Counted from the stretch's first letter, positions 17,802-27,158 are shown. The stretch is 64,000 nucleotides of DNA from Methylocystis sp. H62 (GCF_015709515.1 NZ_JADNQZ010000053.1:124001-188000); one strand, 5' to 3'. The notes: generated by a model not told the origin, from the letters alone. A program made the numbers and translations.

Positions 17802-19415
17802 ATGGATCTTCATGCCGACGTATTGGTCATAGGCTCTGGCGTCGCCGGCGCGTTGGTCGCCTCTCGCGTCGCGCGCAAAGGCGCGAACGTCATCATTATG
17901 GAGGCCGGCCCTCGCGTGGACCGCGCCGCCTCAGTGAGGCGATACCAGAGCGCTTCTGCAAAGACTCCCGAGTCAGCCTATGCGCAGGCCGCGTTCGCGC
18001 CGCATCCCGAAACCGACAAGCCCTATGCGTTCTACGCGCAGAAAGGGCCTCGCCCATTCAACTCGACCTATTTGCGCCAGGTCGGCGGCACGACGTGGCA
18101 CTGGCTGGGCACAGCCATTCGACTGGTTCCCGACGATTTCGAAATGAAATCGCGCTTCGGGCTCGGCGTTGATTGGCCGATCTCATACGCCGATCTCGAG
18201 CCATGGTATTGCCAGGCGGAACAGGAGCTCGAAGTCGCCGGAGACAATGACGACGATCTTGGCTCGCCACGCTCCTCGCCCTACCCCTTTCCACCGATCG
18301 CACAGAGCTTCCTCGATCGCGCATGGCGCAACGCGTTGCAGGCGTCCGACTATAAGGTCCGTCCGACACCGCAGGCGCGCCTCTCGAAGGCGTCCGGCGA
18401 TCGACCGGCCTGTCACGGCAGCGCCAGCTGCATTCCCATCTGTCCGATCCAAGCGAAATATGACGCGACCATTCACGTCGCGCGCGCGCAATCTCTCGGC
18501 GCGAGGCTGCTGACGGAGACCTGCGCCAATTTCATCGAATGCCGCCCGGACGGGCGCGTCGAAGCGGTCAGGTTCATACGATCGGATGGCGCGACCGGAC
18601 GCGTGTTCGCGCGCGTCGTCTGCGTCGCCGGCAACGGCGTCGAGACGCCGCGTCTCCTGCTGGCCTCGGCCTCCGAGTCCTTTCCTGACGGCCTCGCCAA
18701 TCGCTCGGATCAGCTCGGCCGAAATCTGATGGACCATCCGATCCAGCTCAGCTGGGCGCTCGCACGCCAACCTGTCTGGCCTTATCGCGGACCTGGGGCG
18801 ACATCGGGGATCGAGAATTATCGAGATCTGAAGGACCGCGGCGCAAATTCGGCTTTGCGATTCGAATTTGGCAATGAAGGGTGGAATTGGCCGACGGGAG
18901 CGCCTGAATCGACCGCGCGCGAACTGGCGCTGAGCGGCCTGCGCGGAAAGGCGCTCGATGCCGCGCTCAGGGAGCAGACGTCGCGTCACATTCGCGTGGC
19001 CGCATTGACGGAGCAACTCCCTCTGGCGAGCAACCGGGTGACGCTCGATCGGGCGCAAATCGAAAAGACCGGTCTGCCGCGCCCAGCGATCTTCTTTCAA
19101 CTCGACCGCTACACCGAACGCGCGCTCGGCAACGCCAAACATCTGCATGAAGACATGTTTGCGAAGATCGGCGTGGAGGCGTTTTGGCACAAGGACGACG
19201 CCCAAGGCGCCGGCCATATCATGGGCACGGCGCGCATGGGCGACGACGCGGCGACATCGGTGGTCGACAAAAACCTGCGCGCCCACGCGCACCGCAATCT
19301 TTTTCTGGTCGGCGCGGCCGTCTTCCCGACCGGCGGAACCGCCAACCCGACGCTCACCATCGCCGCGCTCGCCCTGCGCGCCGCGGACGCCATTCTATCT
19401 TCCGTGAAGGAATAG
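17802..19415 (+). CDS. GMC-type FAD-dependent dehydrogenase large subunit
   Basis: A 537-residue glucose-methanol-choline oxidoreductase. The FAD dinucleotide motif is VLVIGSGVAGALVASR, followed by VGGTTWHWLG. A cysteine cluster CHGSASCIPICPIQAKYD is typical of gluconate/sorbitol/fructose dehydrogenase large subunits that hold an iron-sulfur cluster. The C-terminus has HIMGTARMG and the GGTANPTLTIAALALRAAD signature. It probably works with the Tat-borne small subunit in the periplasm and passes electrons to a cytochrome or quinone. No dedicated cytochrome subunit follows. The substrate is unknown. Confidence 0.88.
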   Translation: MDLHADVLVIGSGVAGALVASRVARKGANVIIMEAGPRVDRAASVRRYQSASAKTPESAYAQAAFAPHPETDKPYAFYAQKGPRPFNSTYLRQVGGTTWHWLGTAIRLVPDDFEMKSRFGLGVDWPISYADLEPWYCQAEQELEVAGDNDDDLGSPRSSPYPFPPIAQSFLDRAWRNALQASDYKVRPTPQARLSKASGDRPACHGSASCIPICPIQAKYDATIHVARAQSLGARLLTETCANFIECRPDGRVEAVRFIRSDGATGRVFARVVCVAGNGVETPRLLLASASESFPDGLANRSDQLGRNLMDHPIQLSWALARQPVWPYRGPGATSGIENYRDLKDRGANSALRFEFGNEGWNWPTGAPESTARELALSGLRGKALDAALREQTSRHIRVAALTEQLPLASNRVTLDRAQIEKTGLPRPAIFFQLDRYTERALGNAKHLHEDMFAKIGVEAFWHKDDAQGAGHIMGTARMGDDAATSVVDKNLRAHAHRNLFLVGAAVFPTGGTANPTLTIAALALRAADAILSSVKE

Positions 19416-19436
19416 TCGCGCGCTGGAGCCTGCCTG

Positions 19437-20555
19437 CTAGGAAGCGCGCGCCTTGAAGGCGGCGGCCATGGAGTCGGCGGCATAAATCGCGTCCATGAGA
19501 GTCGCGGCGGTCACCTCGAAGGGTTCATTATGCGCGCTCTCGCCGACGGCGACGGCGCGCTCGGCGATCGCCCGCGCCGTCTCGCGCGACAGATTTGCGA
19601 GCCCGAGTTCGGCAAGCGTCACAGGCAAGCCGACCGAGAGACAAAATCCCATCGCTTCGTCGACCGTCGAACGCGTCCGTCCTTCGAGTGCGAGCTGCAC
19701 CAGCGTGCCGAAGGCGACCTTTTCGCCATGCAGCCGATCATGCGTTTCCGGCGCGGCCGTCAGCCCATTGTGGACCGAATGCGCCACCGCAAGGCCGCCC
19801 GACTCGAACCCGAGGCCGGAGAGCAGCGTGTTCGCCTCGATGATGCGTTCCAGCGCCGGCGTGATCGCCCCTGCCCGCGCCGCGGCGACGGCGGCTATCC
19901 CGTCGTTGAGCAGCGTTTTGTAACAGAGTTCGGCGATCGTGGCCGCGGCGATTGTGCTCAGTCCGCCAGCGACGTTGTTGCGATTCGCGCGGATCGTGGC
20001 GTCCGCTTCGAAAAAAGTGGCGAGCGCATCGCCCATGCCCGAGATCAGCAGGCGCACCGGCGCGCGCGCGATGACCGTGCTGTCGACAAGAACAAGATCG
20101 GGGTTGCGCCGGTAAAAGAGGCATTTCTCGAACACCCCGTCCTCGCTGTAGACGACCGAAAGCGCGCTGCAGGGCGCGTCGCTCGACGCCGTCGTTGGAC
20201 AGCAGGCGACGGGAAGCTCAAGTTCCGCGGCGACGGCGCGGGCGGCGTCCAACGTCTTGCCGCCGCCGGCGCCGACGATCGACGTGGCCGAGACGCGGCG
20301 CGCCTCTTCCCTCCCGCGGGAAATCTCCGCAAAGGAGCACTCCCCGCCGAAGTCGAGAATCGCATAGTCGAGTCCGGCGGCTGGAAACGTCTCGCGCCAC
20401 ACCGGCTCCAACGCCTTGCGCGCGGTCGGACTCGCGATGATCAGCGCCTTTCCCGCAATGCCGAGCCGCGCCAGTTCGGAGGCGAGCGCCATCGTGGCGT
20501 CGCGACCCTGAACATATCTCGCGGGAGCGCAGAAAACCTTCAACATGCGGGCCAT
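19437..20555 (-). CDS. gldA: Glycerol dehydrogenase-like (GldA-type) metal-dependent dehydrogenase
   Basis: A 372-residue iron-containing alcohol dehydrogenase family member of the GldA branch. It has KVFCAPARYVQGRDA at the start, SIVGAGGGKTLDAARAVA (NAD site), PTTASSDAPCSALSV, the metal-binding Asp/His sets in SGMGDALATFFEA and VAHSVHNGLTA, and HGEKVAFGTLVQL. GldA interconverts glycerol and dihydroxyacetone with NAD. It converges on the GMC gene 22 bases away. The substrate assignment is by family. Confidence 0.85.
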   Translation of the reverse strand: MARMLKVFCAPARYVQGRDATMALASELARLGIAGKALIIASPTARKALEPVWRETFPAAGLDYAILDFGGECSFAEISRGREEARRVSATSIVGAGGGKTLDAARAVAAELELPVACCPTTASSDAPCSALSVVYSEDGVFEKCLFYRRNPDLVLVDSTVIARAPVRLLISGMGDALATFFEADATIRANRNNVAGGLSTIAAATIAELCYKTLLNDGIAAVAAARAGAITPALERIIEANTLLSGLGFESGGLAVAHSVHNGLTAAPETHDRLHGEKVAFGTLVQLALEGRTRSTVDEAMGFCLSVGLPVTLAELGLANLSRETARAIAERAVAVGESAHNEPFEVTAATLMDAIYAADSMAAAFKARAS

Positions 20556-20824
20556 CCGTCGTTATGCGTGCAGGCGGCGATTTGAGAGCAAATGACGTCG
20601 CAACGCAACGCATCGGCTTGAGATCGTCTTCGCCTGTCGAGATGCCGGAATCACCCGCCTTGGCTGAGGTTCCTCTCAGGCCGCGCTTGTCCCGATCGAG
20701 CTCATGGGCTTTATTCGCAAGATTGCTCGTGTCGTCAGCGACCGCTTTGAAACAGGTCCTTGATCGATATCCTCTCTGCGCTTTCTGAACTCTGGACTCT
20801 CCACAAACTCGCGAGCTTCTTGGA

Positions 20825-21643
20825 ATGCAGATATCGCACACCGCCTCTGGCGGCGACCGCTGCGCCAGCGGACTTCGTCCAGGCCGAAGAGCTTTCCTTC
20901 ACGCGCTGACCGGCTTCGCTTGCATCGCGTCCTGGCCCGGCCTCGCGATCGAACTGATTCCGCGCAGTCGTTGCGCGGCAACTCCAGTTCGCATGCCGGC
21001 GAGAGGCGCTCTGAGACGCACAGCCGCGCGATTGCGGGCGAAAATGCCCGTCCATGTGCTTGCGATCGGCTCGTCATCGACGCAAGGCGTCGGCGCTTCT
21101 TCGCCGGCGGCCGCCTATCCCGCGCGACTCGAGCTCGCGCTCGAGCAAAGATTTCCTGGCGCGAATGTTGAGGTCATCAACGCCGGGAAAGCCGGCGAAA
21201 CGGCGGACCGTACGCTTGAACGCCTGAACGCTGAACTCGACCGCATCAAGCCGGATCTCGTGCTGTGGCAGGTCGGGACCAATGACGCGCTGACCGCATC
21301 GGTCTCCGAGCCGAAGTTCGAAGCGGTGGTCGAACGCGGCATCCTGTCGATCGAGCGGCATAAGAGCGACGTGCTGCTCGTCGATCCGCAATTCATCAAA
21401 AAGGTCCAAGATCCCGCCCGTTACGAGCGTTTCGTCGAGACGTTGGAGCGCGTCGCGGAGAAGGAGCACATCTGCCTTTTTTCGCGCTACCATTTGATGA
21501 AGACGCTCGATGCGGCGCCGGGGGGCGGCGTCGAGCCTCTGCTCGCGCCTGACGGTCTCCATATGAACGACGCCGGCTATGCCTGCGTCGCCGAACGCCT
21601 CGCGGGCCAGATCCAGGACCTTGTGAGCCGTCTCGATCCTTGA
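20825..21643 (+). CDS. SGNH/GDSL-family hydrolase
   Basis: A 272-residue SGNH esterase/lipase-like protein. The nucleophile block is HVLAIGSSSTQGVGA, block III is LWQVGTNDA, and block V is DGLHMNDAGY with Asp and His. An N-terminal region with a hydrophobic patch (LHALTGFACIASWPGLAI) may be an export signal, suggesting an extracytoplasmic carbohydrate or lipid esterase. The preceding 269 bases (20556-20824) hold no gene. Confidence 0.85.
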   Translation: MQISHTASGGDRCASGLRPGRRAFLHALTGFACIASWPGLAIELIPRSRCAATPVRMPARGALRRTAARLRAKMPVHVLAIGSSSTQGVGASSPAAAYPARLELALEQRFPGANVEVINAGKAGETADRTLERLNAELDRIKPDLVLWQVGTNDALTASVSEPKFEAVVERGILSIERHKSDVLLVDPQFIKKVQDPARYERFVETLERVAEKEHICLFSRYHLMKTLDAAPGGGVEPLLAPDGLHMNDAGYACVAERLAGQIQDLVSRLDP

Positions 21644-21703
21644 CGCCGCGGTCGGCGAGCGGAGCGACGTTGGCGCAGCGCGGCCGCTGGCGTGCGCGCA
21701 AAA

Positions 21704-22078
21704 TCAGGTCTCGAGACCGGCGCCCGCGGAAAATAAGGGAGCGGCCAGCTCGACGTAAAGGCGTCGCCACGACTGATCGTCGATGAGCCGCCAGCGATGT
21801 CCGCTTCCCGCCGTGTCGGACGCCAGCAGTATGTCGCCTGGGCGCAGCACAAACGTCTCGCCATCGCGTGTGGTGAACTCCAAAGTTCCGGAGAGCGTGA
21901 CGACGAATTGCTCGCATGGCGCGGTGTGCCAGTCGCGCGAGGCGCCGGGCGCGGTCTCCTCAAAATGCGCCAATTTCGTTGGCGTTACGGTTCCCAACGG
22001 AAGCGCGATATGGTCGACGTGGGAGCGGCCGTCGTTCCCCGTATACAGGTGAATGCAGCGGATTACGTCTGGAGCCAT
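21704..22078 (-). CDS. Cupin-domain protein
   Basis: A 124-residue single cupin. Strand motifs are CEQFVVTLSGTLEF and DGETFVLRPGDILLASD with GSGHRWRL after it. It is too small for a full enzyme with extra domains and could be a ligand-binding or small dioxygenase-like cupin. It overlaps the 3' end of the solute-binding-protein-like gene by 16 bases, so the two are cotranscribed. Confidence 0.82.
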   Translation of the reverse strand: MAPDVIRCIHLYTGNDGRSHVDHIALPLGTVTPTKLAHFEETAPGASRDWHTAPCEQFVVTLSGTLEFTTRDGETFVLRPGDILLASDTAGSGHRWRLIDDQSWRRLYVELAAPLFSAGAGLET

Positions 22079-22773
22079 TTCTTCACCAACTGGGGGAGCG
22101 CGCCGCTTTTGCGCAATCGTGCTTGGGCGTCGTTTATCGCCGTGCGCAAGGCGTCGTCGCCGAGGCGAACTGCGACGCCGAGCCTCTCATCGGTGATCCC
22201 GTCCTGCACGATGCGCAATTGCGGACGATTCCTGATCATCCAGCGCATCACGGGGGCGAGCTTCATCACCGCGCCGATCTTTCCGGCGGACAGGTCATCC
22301 AACATCGCGCCGATGTCGTGATATGCATAGGTGCGCATTTCGGCGATCCGGCCTTCATCCTTGAGGCGATGCGCCACTGGCTCGGAGGTATTGCCCTGCT
22401 GCACGCCAAGGATCATGCCGCGCAAATCGTCGATCGACCTGACGCTCGGCGTCGCCTCGACATTGCAAACGAGACTCTGGCCGGATCGGACGTAGGGCGT
22501 GCAGAACGACGCCTGCCGTAGCCGGTCGGGCGTGATCGTCGCCCCGGACGCGACGCAATCCCACGTCCCGCGCGCGAGCCCCTCGAAGATGCCGTTGAAA
22601 TCCGCGCCCGTATAAGGAGCGAGCCGCCAAGCGAGACCGAGCTCGGCGGCGACCGCCTGCATCAGCTCGATGTCGAAGCCGCGAGCTTCCCCGTCCTCCA
22701 TGAATTCGAACGGCGGATCGGGCAATGCGGCGCCGATGCATAAGACGCCTGATGTGAGGGTGCTGACGTCCAT
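22063..22773 (-). CDS. Solute-binding-protein family 3 domain protein, apparently without export signal
   Basis: A periplasmic amino-acid-binding-type (SBP_bac_3) fold: PPFEFMEDGEARGFDIELM, WDCVASGATITPDRLRQ, SFCTPYVRSGQSLV, IDDLRGMILGVQQGNTSE, and a closing RKSGALPQLVKKW. The ATG at 22773 is chosen because the domain begins at once; it leaves no signal peptide. A longer in-frame start at 22947 gives Cys/Arg-rich sequence that does not look like a normal signal. No permease or ATPase gene is adjacent. Confidence 0.78.
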   Translation of the reverse strand: MDVSTLTSGVLCIGAALPDPPFEFMEDGEARGFDIELMQAVAAELGLAWRLAPYTGADFNGIFEGLARGTWDCVASGATITPDRLRQASFCTPYVRSGQSLVCNVEATPSVRSIDDLRGMILGVQQGNTSEPVAHRLKDEGRIAEMRTYAYHDIGAMLDDLSAGKIGAVMKLAPVMRWMIRNRPQLRIVQDGITDERLGVAVRLGDDALRTAINDAQARLRKSGALPQLVKKWLQT

Positions 22774-22928
22774 GGGACACGCTGCACAGAATCGAGAGGC
22801 ACGTTCGGCTCCGCCTAGCAAACCAGCTCTCACGGAGCAAGCAGCCACCCCGCCACGAGGCAAATATCTGACGGAAATATACGTGTTTACGTCCGCCAAG
22901 ACCCCAGAAAAAGCGGAGCAAGCGGCGC

Positions 22929-22957
22929 AAAAAAGGGCCGGCCCCACCGGCCGGCCC
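22929..22957 (-). terminator. Rho-independent terminator, minus strand
   Basis: A strong GC hairpin with 9-bp arms (GGGCCGGCC at 22935-22943 and GGCCGGCCC at 22949-22957, 5-base loop). On the minus strand it is followed by six T residues. It therefore ends a minus-strand transcript coming from coordinates above 22957. Confidence 0.85.
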
Positions 22958-22973
22958 CGATCACTTCGAAAAG

Positions 22974-23192
22974 CTAAGCGTTCTTTGCAACATTCGGATC
23001 ATTGCGCGTCTCATTGAAAGGCGCAGTGCGCCCCCGCACGGTGCGTGCGGCGCGATTCATGCCCGAGCGTCCGCGAAGCCGGCGTCGATCCGCATCGATG
23101 ATCTGTCTCAGTAAAAAGCCGCTGCGACGATGTCGGCGGCAGATTGGGCAAATTTGACGCTTGAAATCAGGCCGCGCACGTTCCTCAATCAC
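22974..23192 (-). CDS. Possible small protein ending at a terminator
   Basis: A 72-codon open frame (GTG start) whose stop is 17 bases before a strong terminator on the same strand. An internal ATG at 23060 would give only 28 residues (ending TRNDPNVAKNA). No family recognised and no clear ribosome site. The terminator shows that something is transcribed here; it may be this small protein or a non-coding RNA. Confidence 0.35.
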   Translation of the reverse strand: MIEERARPDFKRQICPICRRHRRSGFLLRQIIDADRRRLRGRSGMNRAARTVRGRTAPFNETRNDPNVAKNA

Positions 23193-23224
23193 AAGCGCTC
23201 AGATGAGCGAGAAGGGACACAAAA

Positions 23225-23875
23225 GTGTGCAGCATTCCGGAAGATATTTTTACCGAGCCTGAGTTCTCCGCCGATACGCTCGCCAATCTAGGTCCGCTAC
23301 GCCGCTTGGCCGGCGTGTGGCAGTCCGATCAGGGCGTGGACGTCAATCCCAAGGCCGAAGGGCCGGAAAGACGCGCGTATCGCGAGCATATAAGGATGGA
23401 TCCGATCGACCCGCAGACGAACGGACCGCAACTCCTCTATGGTTTGCGCTATCACATCCATATCAACACCGCGGAGGAGGCGATCACCTTTCACGACCAG
23501 GTCGGGTATTGGCTCTGGGAGCCGGCCACGGGCCTGATCATGCAGACCATCGCGATCCCGCGCGGACAAGTCGTGCTGGCGGGCGGAACGGCCAAACCCG
23601 ATGACGCGCGCATTTCCGTCGAAGCGCGGCGCGGCGATACCCGCTTCGGCATTTGCTCGACGACCTTCCTGGAAGAGGCGTTTCGCACCGACTATTACCG
23701 CATCGACATCGCCTTCAACGACGATGGCAGCTGGACCTATGTGACGCGAACGGATCTCGCCCTGCGCGGTAAGACGCCGCCGTTCAACCACCACGACACA
23801 AATACGCTGCGGCGGATCGCGCCCCCGGCGGCAAATCCGCTCGTCGGCCTGCTGAAGGACAGCGAGGTGAGTTAG
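23225..23875 (+). CDS. Nitrobindin-like haem-binding beta-barrel (FABP-like) protein
   Basis: A 216-residue protein of the DUF1794/THAP4-like nitrobindin family. It has GPLRRLAGVWQSDQGVD at the barrel start, strands such as GLRYHIHINTAEEAITFHDQVGYW and IMQTIAIPRGQVVLAGG, and a C-terminal strand set SWTYVTRTDLALRGK ending in FNHHDTNTLRR. The start is GTG at 23225 with a purine-rich AGAAGGGA site upstream. Family members bind haem b and react with NO or peroxynitrite; the role here is inferred. Confidence 0.72.
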   Translation: MCSIPEDIFTEPEFSADTLANLGPLRRLAGVWQSDQGVDVNPKAEGPERRAYREHIRMDPIDPQTNGPQLLYGLRYHIHINTAEEAITFHDQVGYWLWEPATGLIMQTIAIPRGQVVLAGGTAKPDDARISVEARRGDTRFGICSTTFLEEAFRTDYYRIDIAFNDDGSWTYVTRTDLALRGKTPPFNHHDTNTLRRIAPPAANPLVGLLKDSEVS

Positions 23876-23878
23876 CGC

Positions 23879-23953
23879 TGGCTGGGGCGGGAGGATTCGA
23901 ACCTCCGTATGGCGGAATCAAAATCCGCTGCCTTACCACTTGGCGACGCCCCA
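23879..23953 (-). tRNA. tRNA-Gln (TTG)
   Basis: Minus strand gives TGGGGCG pairing with CGCCCCA, anticodon stem GCGGA/TCCGC around loop TTTTGAT with anticodon TTG, T arm GGTTCGAATCC, discriminator G and encoded CCA. It begins three bases after the stop of the preceding gene, on the other strand. Confidence 0.95.
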
Positions 23954-24008
23954 ATGCGCAGGTGAGGCGATAGCGCGCCCGGCCGCGACAATCAACTGCC
24001 GCGCGGCG

Positions 24009-24171
24009 CGGCGAAGCCGCTCACACGCGTTCGACTCGACCCGTTCGTTGGGCCAGTCATGCCCGGCCGGCCGGGAATCCGGAGCCGATTCATGAGCGCT
24101 GGTTTTGCTCTGGTTTCCCGATCGCGCTTCGCGCGTCGGGGCGTGGTCTGGACGGCGAAGCCGCTCACACG
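24009..24171. repeat. 19-bp direct repeat duplicating the end of rpe
   Basis: The sequence CGGCGAAGCCGCTCACACG occurs at 24009-24027 and again at 24153-24171. The second copy covers the stop codon region of rpe. The 125 bases between hold no gene. It looks like a small duplication between tRNA-Gln and rpe. Confidence 0.7.
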
Positions 24172-24845
24172 ACGATCGCGCCGGCGCTCGCCGCAGCGCG
24201 CCGCAGCGCCGCAATATTGTCGGCATAGCAGACCTGTCCGCCATGGAAAGCGGCCGAGCCCGCGACGAGGACGTCGCCGCCGGCTTCGACGATCTGCGGC
24301 GCCGTCAGCGGCGTCACGCCGCCGTCGACCTCGAGGCGGATCGCGCGCCGTCCGATCATCTCGCGGATGGCGCGGATTTTATCGAGCTGCGAGGGGATGA
24401 AGCTCTGGCCGCCGAAGCCAGGATTGACGCTCATCACCAGGATGAGATCGATATCGTCGAGCACATATTGCAGCGCGCTCTCATGCGTCGCCGGATTGAG
24501 CGACACGCCGGCCTTCTTGCCGAGCGCCCGGATCGCCTGCAGCGAGCGATGCAGATGCGGACCGTTCTCGGCGTGGACGGTGATGACGTCGGCGCCCGCT
24601 TCGGCGAAAGCGGCGATATAGGGGTCGACCGGCGAAATCATCAGATGCACGTCGAGCGTCAGGTTCGTCACCGGCCGCAGCGCGGCGATGACGCCAGGCC
24701 CGAAGGTGATGTTGGGCACGAAATGCCCGTCCATCACGTCGAGATGAATCCAGTCGGCGCCGGCGTCGGCCATCGCCCGCGTCTCCTCTCCCAGCCGCGC
24801 GAAGTCGGCGGAGAGAATCGAGGGCGCGATGACGACGCCGGTCAT
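24165..24845 (-). CDS. rpe: Ribulose-phosphate 3-epimerase
   Basis: A 226-residue TIM-barrel epimerase interconverting ribulose 5-phosphate and xylulose 5-phosphate. Motifs are [33 protein letters not shown] (catalytic Asp), [37 protein letters not shown] and [11 protein letters not shown]. It follows the fructose-bisphosphate aldolase gene by four bases and is probably its operon partner in Calvin/pentose-phosphate carbon flow. Confidence 0.96.
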   Translation of the reverse strand: MTGVVIAPSILSADFARLGEETRAMADAGADWIHLDVMDGHFVPNITFGPGVIAALRPVTNLTLDVHLMISPVDPYIAAFAEAGADVITVHAENGPHLHRSLQAIRALGKKAGVSLNPATHESALQYVLDDIDLILVMSVNPGFGGQSFIPSQLDKIRAIREMIGRRAIRLEVDGGVTPLTAPQIVEAGGDVLVAGSAAFHGGQVCYADNIAALRRAAASAGAIVV

Positions 24846-24849
24846 GACG

Positions 24850-25932
24850 CTACTCCGCCGCCTTCTTGCCGGCGAACTGCGGATCGAGCGCGCCGCTGGC
24901 GTAGCGCTTGGCCATTTCGGAGAGCGGGATCGGCTTGATCTTCGAGGCCTGGCCGGCCGTGCCGAACTCCTCGTAGCGCTGCTTGCAGACGGCGCGCATC
25001 GCCTCCATCGCCGGCTTCAAATATTTGCGCGGATCGAACTCGCCCTTGTTCTTGCCGAGAACGTCGCGGATCGCCGCGGTCATGGCGATGCGGTTGTCGG
25101 TGTCGATGTTGATCTTGCGCACGCCATATTTGATGCCGCGCTGAATCTCGGCGACCGGCACGCCCCAGGTCTGCGGCATCTCGCCGCCGGCGGCGTTGAA
25201 GGCGTCCTGCAAGTCCTGCGGCACCGACGACGAGCCATGCATCACGAGATGCGTGCTCGGCAGGCGGCGATGAATTTCCTCGACGACCTTCATCGCCAGG
25301 ATGGCGCCGTCGGGCTTGCGCGAGAATTTATAGGCGCCGTGCGAGGTGCCCATGGCGATCGCGAGCGCGTCGACCTTGGTGCGGGCGACGAAATCCTCGG
25401 CCTGCGCCGGATCGGTCAGAAGCTGGTCGTGCGAGAGCTTGCCCTCGGCGCCGTGCCCGTCTTCCTTTTCGCCCGTGCCGCTCTCGAGCGAACCGAGCAC
25501 GCCGAGTTCGCCTTCGACTGAGGCCCCAACCCAATGCGCCATGTCGACGACGCTGCGGGTGACGCGCACATTGTAGTCGTAATCGGCGGGCGTCTTGCCG
25601 TCGGCCTTCAGCGAACCGTCCATCATCACCGAGGTGAAGCCGAAGCGGATGGCGCTGGCGCAGGTCGCTTCGGCGTTGCCGTGGTCGAGATGCATGACGA
25701 GCGGCGTGTCCGGCCAGATCGCCGCGAGCGCCTCGATCATCTTGGCGAGCATGATGTCGTTGGCGTAGCTGCGCGCGCCGCGCGAGGCCTGGATGATGAC
25801 CGGCGCGTCGACCGACGCCGCCGCCTCCATCACGGCGAGGCCCTGCTCCATATTGTTGATATTGAACGCCGGAACGCCGTAGTCGTGCTCGGCGGCGTGA
25901 TCGAGCAGTTGCCGCAGGGTGATCAGAGCCAT
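24850..25932 (-). CDS. fba: Class II fructose-bisphosphate aldolase
   Basis: A 360-residue zinc-dependent aldolase of the CbbA type. It has [38 protein letters not shown] (zinc His), [13 protein letters not shown], the second zinc region [12 protein letters not shown] and [11 protein letters not shown]. It condenses DHAP with G3P or erythrose 4-phosphate. Cotranscribed with rpe. With prk and tkt close by, a Calvin-cycle role is plausible as well as gluconeogenesis. Confidence 0.96.
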   Translation of the reverse strand: MALITLRQLLDHAAEHDYGVPAFNINNMEQGLAVMEAAASVDAPVIIQASRGARSYANDIMLAKMIEALAAIWPDTPLVMHLDHGNAEATCASAIRFGFTSVMMDGSLKADGKTPADYDYNVRVTRSVVDMAHWVGASVEGELGVLGSLESGTGEKEDGHGAEGKLSHDQLLTDPAQAEDFVARTKVDALAIAMGTSHGAYKFSRKPDGAILAMKVVEEIHRRLPSTHLVMHGSSSVPQDLQDAFNAAGGEMPQTWGVPVAEIQRGIKYGVRKINIDTDNRIAMTAAIRDVLGKNKGEFDPRKYLKPAMEAMRAVCKQRYEEFGTAGQASKIKPIPLSEMAKRYASGALDPQFAGKKAAE

Positions 25933-26224
25933 TGTCGCGTCCTCTATTCCCGCTTTGGCCGCCTCCGCGCCCGCGCCGTCGCTTCGCGGTTGGATGGCCT
26001 ATCGCTTTACCCAGTTACCGGATTCTGGATGAGCCGGCGCTGTTGCGGATTTATCACGTCCAGTCAAAATCCGCGCAACTTTATGATGGTCGATGGTTCC
26101 TATATGGGCGCGGCGCTCAAAAAGTCTTTTTTCGCTGCTGTTTGTGATCCGTTTGTATGGGGAGCTGATTTCATAATCTGCGGCGACACTCAAGGAAAGG
26201 TTTGCTGCATAGAGAGGCCACGTC

Positions 26225-27079
26225 ATGAATAAATCCATTTTAGCAACGGCCGCGCTCGCAGCGTCGGCCGCAACGGCGCTTGCCGCCGACCTCCCCTCCC
26301 TGAAGGCGCCGCCGCCCGTTTATGTTCCGCCGCCCGTCATCTGGACCGGCTTCTATGTCGGCCTCAACGCCGGCTATAATTTCTCAAACAACAACACTAA
26401 TTTGGTGACGTCAGCTCCGCTGCTGCCTGGCGCCGGCATCTTCACCTGGGCGTTGAGCGCGAACGCCGGTCTGCCCGCGCAAAACAATGGATTCATCGGC
26501 GGGGGGCAGGCGGGCTACAACTGGCAATTCGCGCGCAATTTTCTCGTCGGCGTGGAGGCCGACATTCAAGGCGTCGCCGCCAGCGGCGGCTCTCAGACGG
26601 CTTTGACGGCTGTGCCCTTCGCAGCCACGGTATTCTTCACCACCTATGATGCGCGTCGGAATCTTGATTATCTGGGAACTGTTCGCGGCAGAGTCGGCTT
26701 TCTCTTCACGCCCACGCTGTTGATCTACGGCACTGGCGGTCTCGCCTATGGCGGGATTCGGAACGACCTCGGCCTCTTCCAGTTTTCAACGATCGCCCCC
26801 TTCGGCGTCGGCGCGAGCAGCTCCAGCGACACGCGCGTCGGCTGGACCGCGGGCGGCGGCGTCGAGTGGATGTTCTGGCCGAACTGGAGCGCGAAAGTCG
26901 AGTATCTCTATTACGATCTCGGCCGCGTGACGAATGCGTTCGCGCTCATCCGCGTCCCGCCGGGAATCGGCCTTTACGCCGCGACGCAGTCGGCCGACCG
27001 GTTCAACGGCAATATCGTGCGCGCGGGGATAAACTACCACTTCAACTGGGGCCCGGCGCCGATCCTCGCGTCATACTGA
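26225..27079 (+). CDS. Outer-membrane beta-barrel protein (Omp25/porin family)
   Basis: A 284-residue protein with a signal peptide ending ATALAADLPS, a proline-rich linker (KAPPPVYVPPPVIW) and the classic opening strand WTGFYVGLNAGYNFS. Later strands include FIGGGQAGYNWQF, GTVRGRVGFLFTPTLLIYGTGGLAYG, WSAKVEYLYYDLG and a final NIVRAGINYHF. These are abundant outer-membrane proteins in Hyphomicrobiales. A ribosome site GAGAGG precedes the ATG. The 292 bases upstream hold no gene and probably its promoter. It sits on the opposite strand between the two halves of the carbon-metabolism cluster. Confidence 0.9.
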   Translation: MNKSILATAALAASAATALAADLPSLKAPPPVYVPPPVIWTGFYVGLNAGYNFSNNNTNLVTSAPLLPGAGIFTWALSANAGLPAQNNGFIGGGQAGYNWQFARNFLVGVEADIQGVAASGGSQTALTAVPFAATVFFTTYDARRNLDYLGTVRGRVGFLFTPTLLIYGTGGLAYGGIRNDLGLFQFSTIAPFGVGASSSSDTRVGWTAGGGVEWMFWPNWSAKVEYLYYDLGRVTNAFALIRVPPGIGLYAATQSADRFNGNIVRAGINYHFNWGPAPILASY

Positions 27080-27110
27080 CCGACCGCAGGCGATCTGCCT
27101 TCGACGGGCG

Positions 27111-27137
27111 GAGCCTCGCCAGTTGGCGGGGCTCTTT
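27111..27137 (+). terminator. Terminator after the porin gene
   Basis: An inverted repeat, GAGCCTCGCCA at 27111 facing TGGCGGGGCTC ending 27134, with one G-T pair and a short loop, followed by only three T residues. It lies between the porin stop and the convergent transketolase stop. Confidence 0.65.
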
Positions 27138-27158
27138 GCCGCGGGCGCCTTCGCCCTT

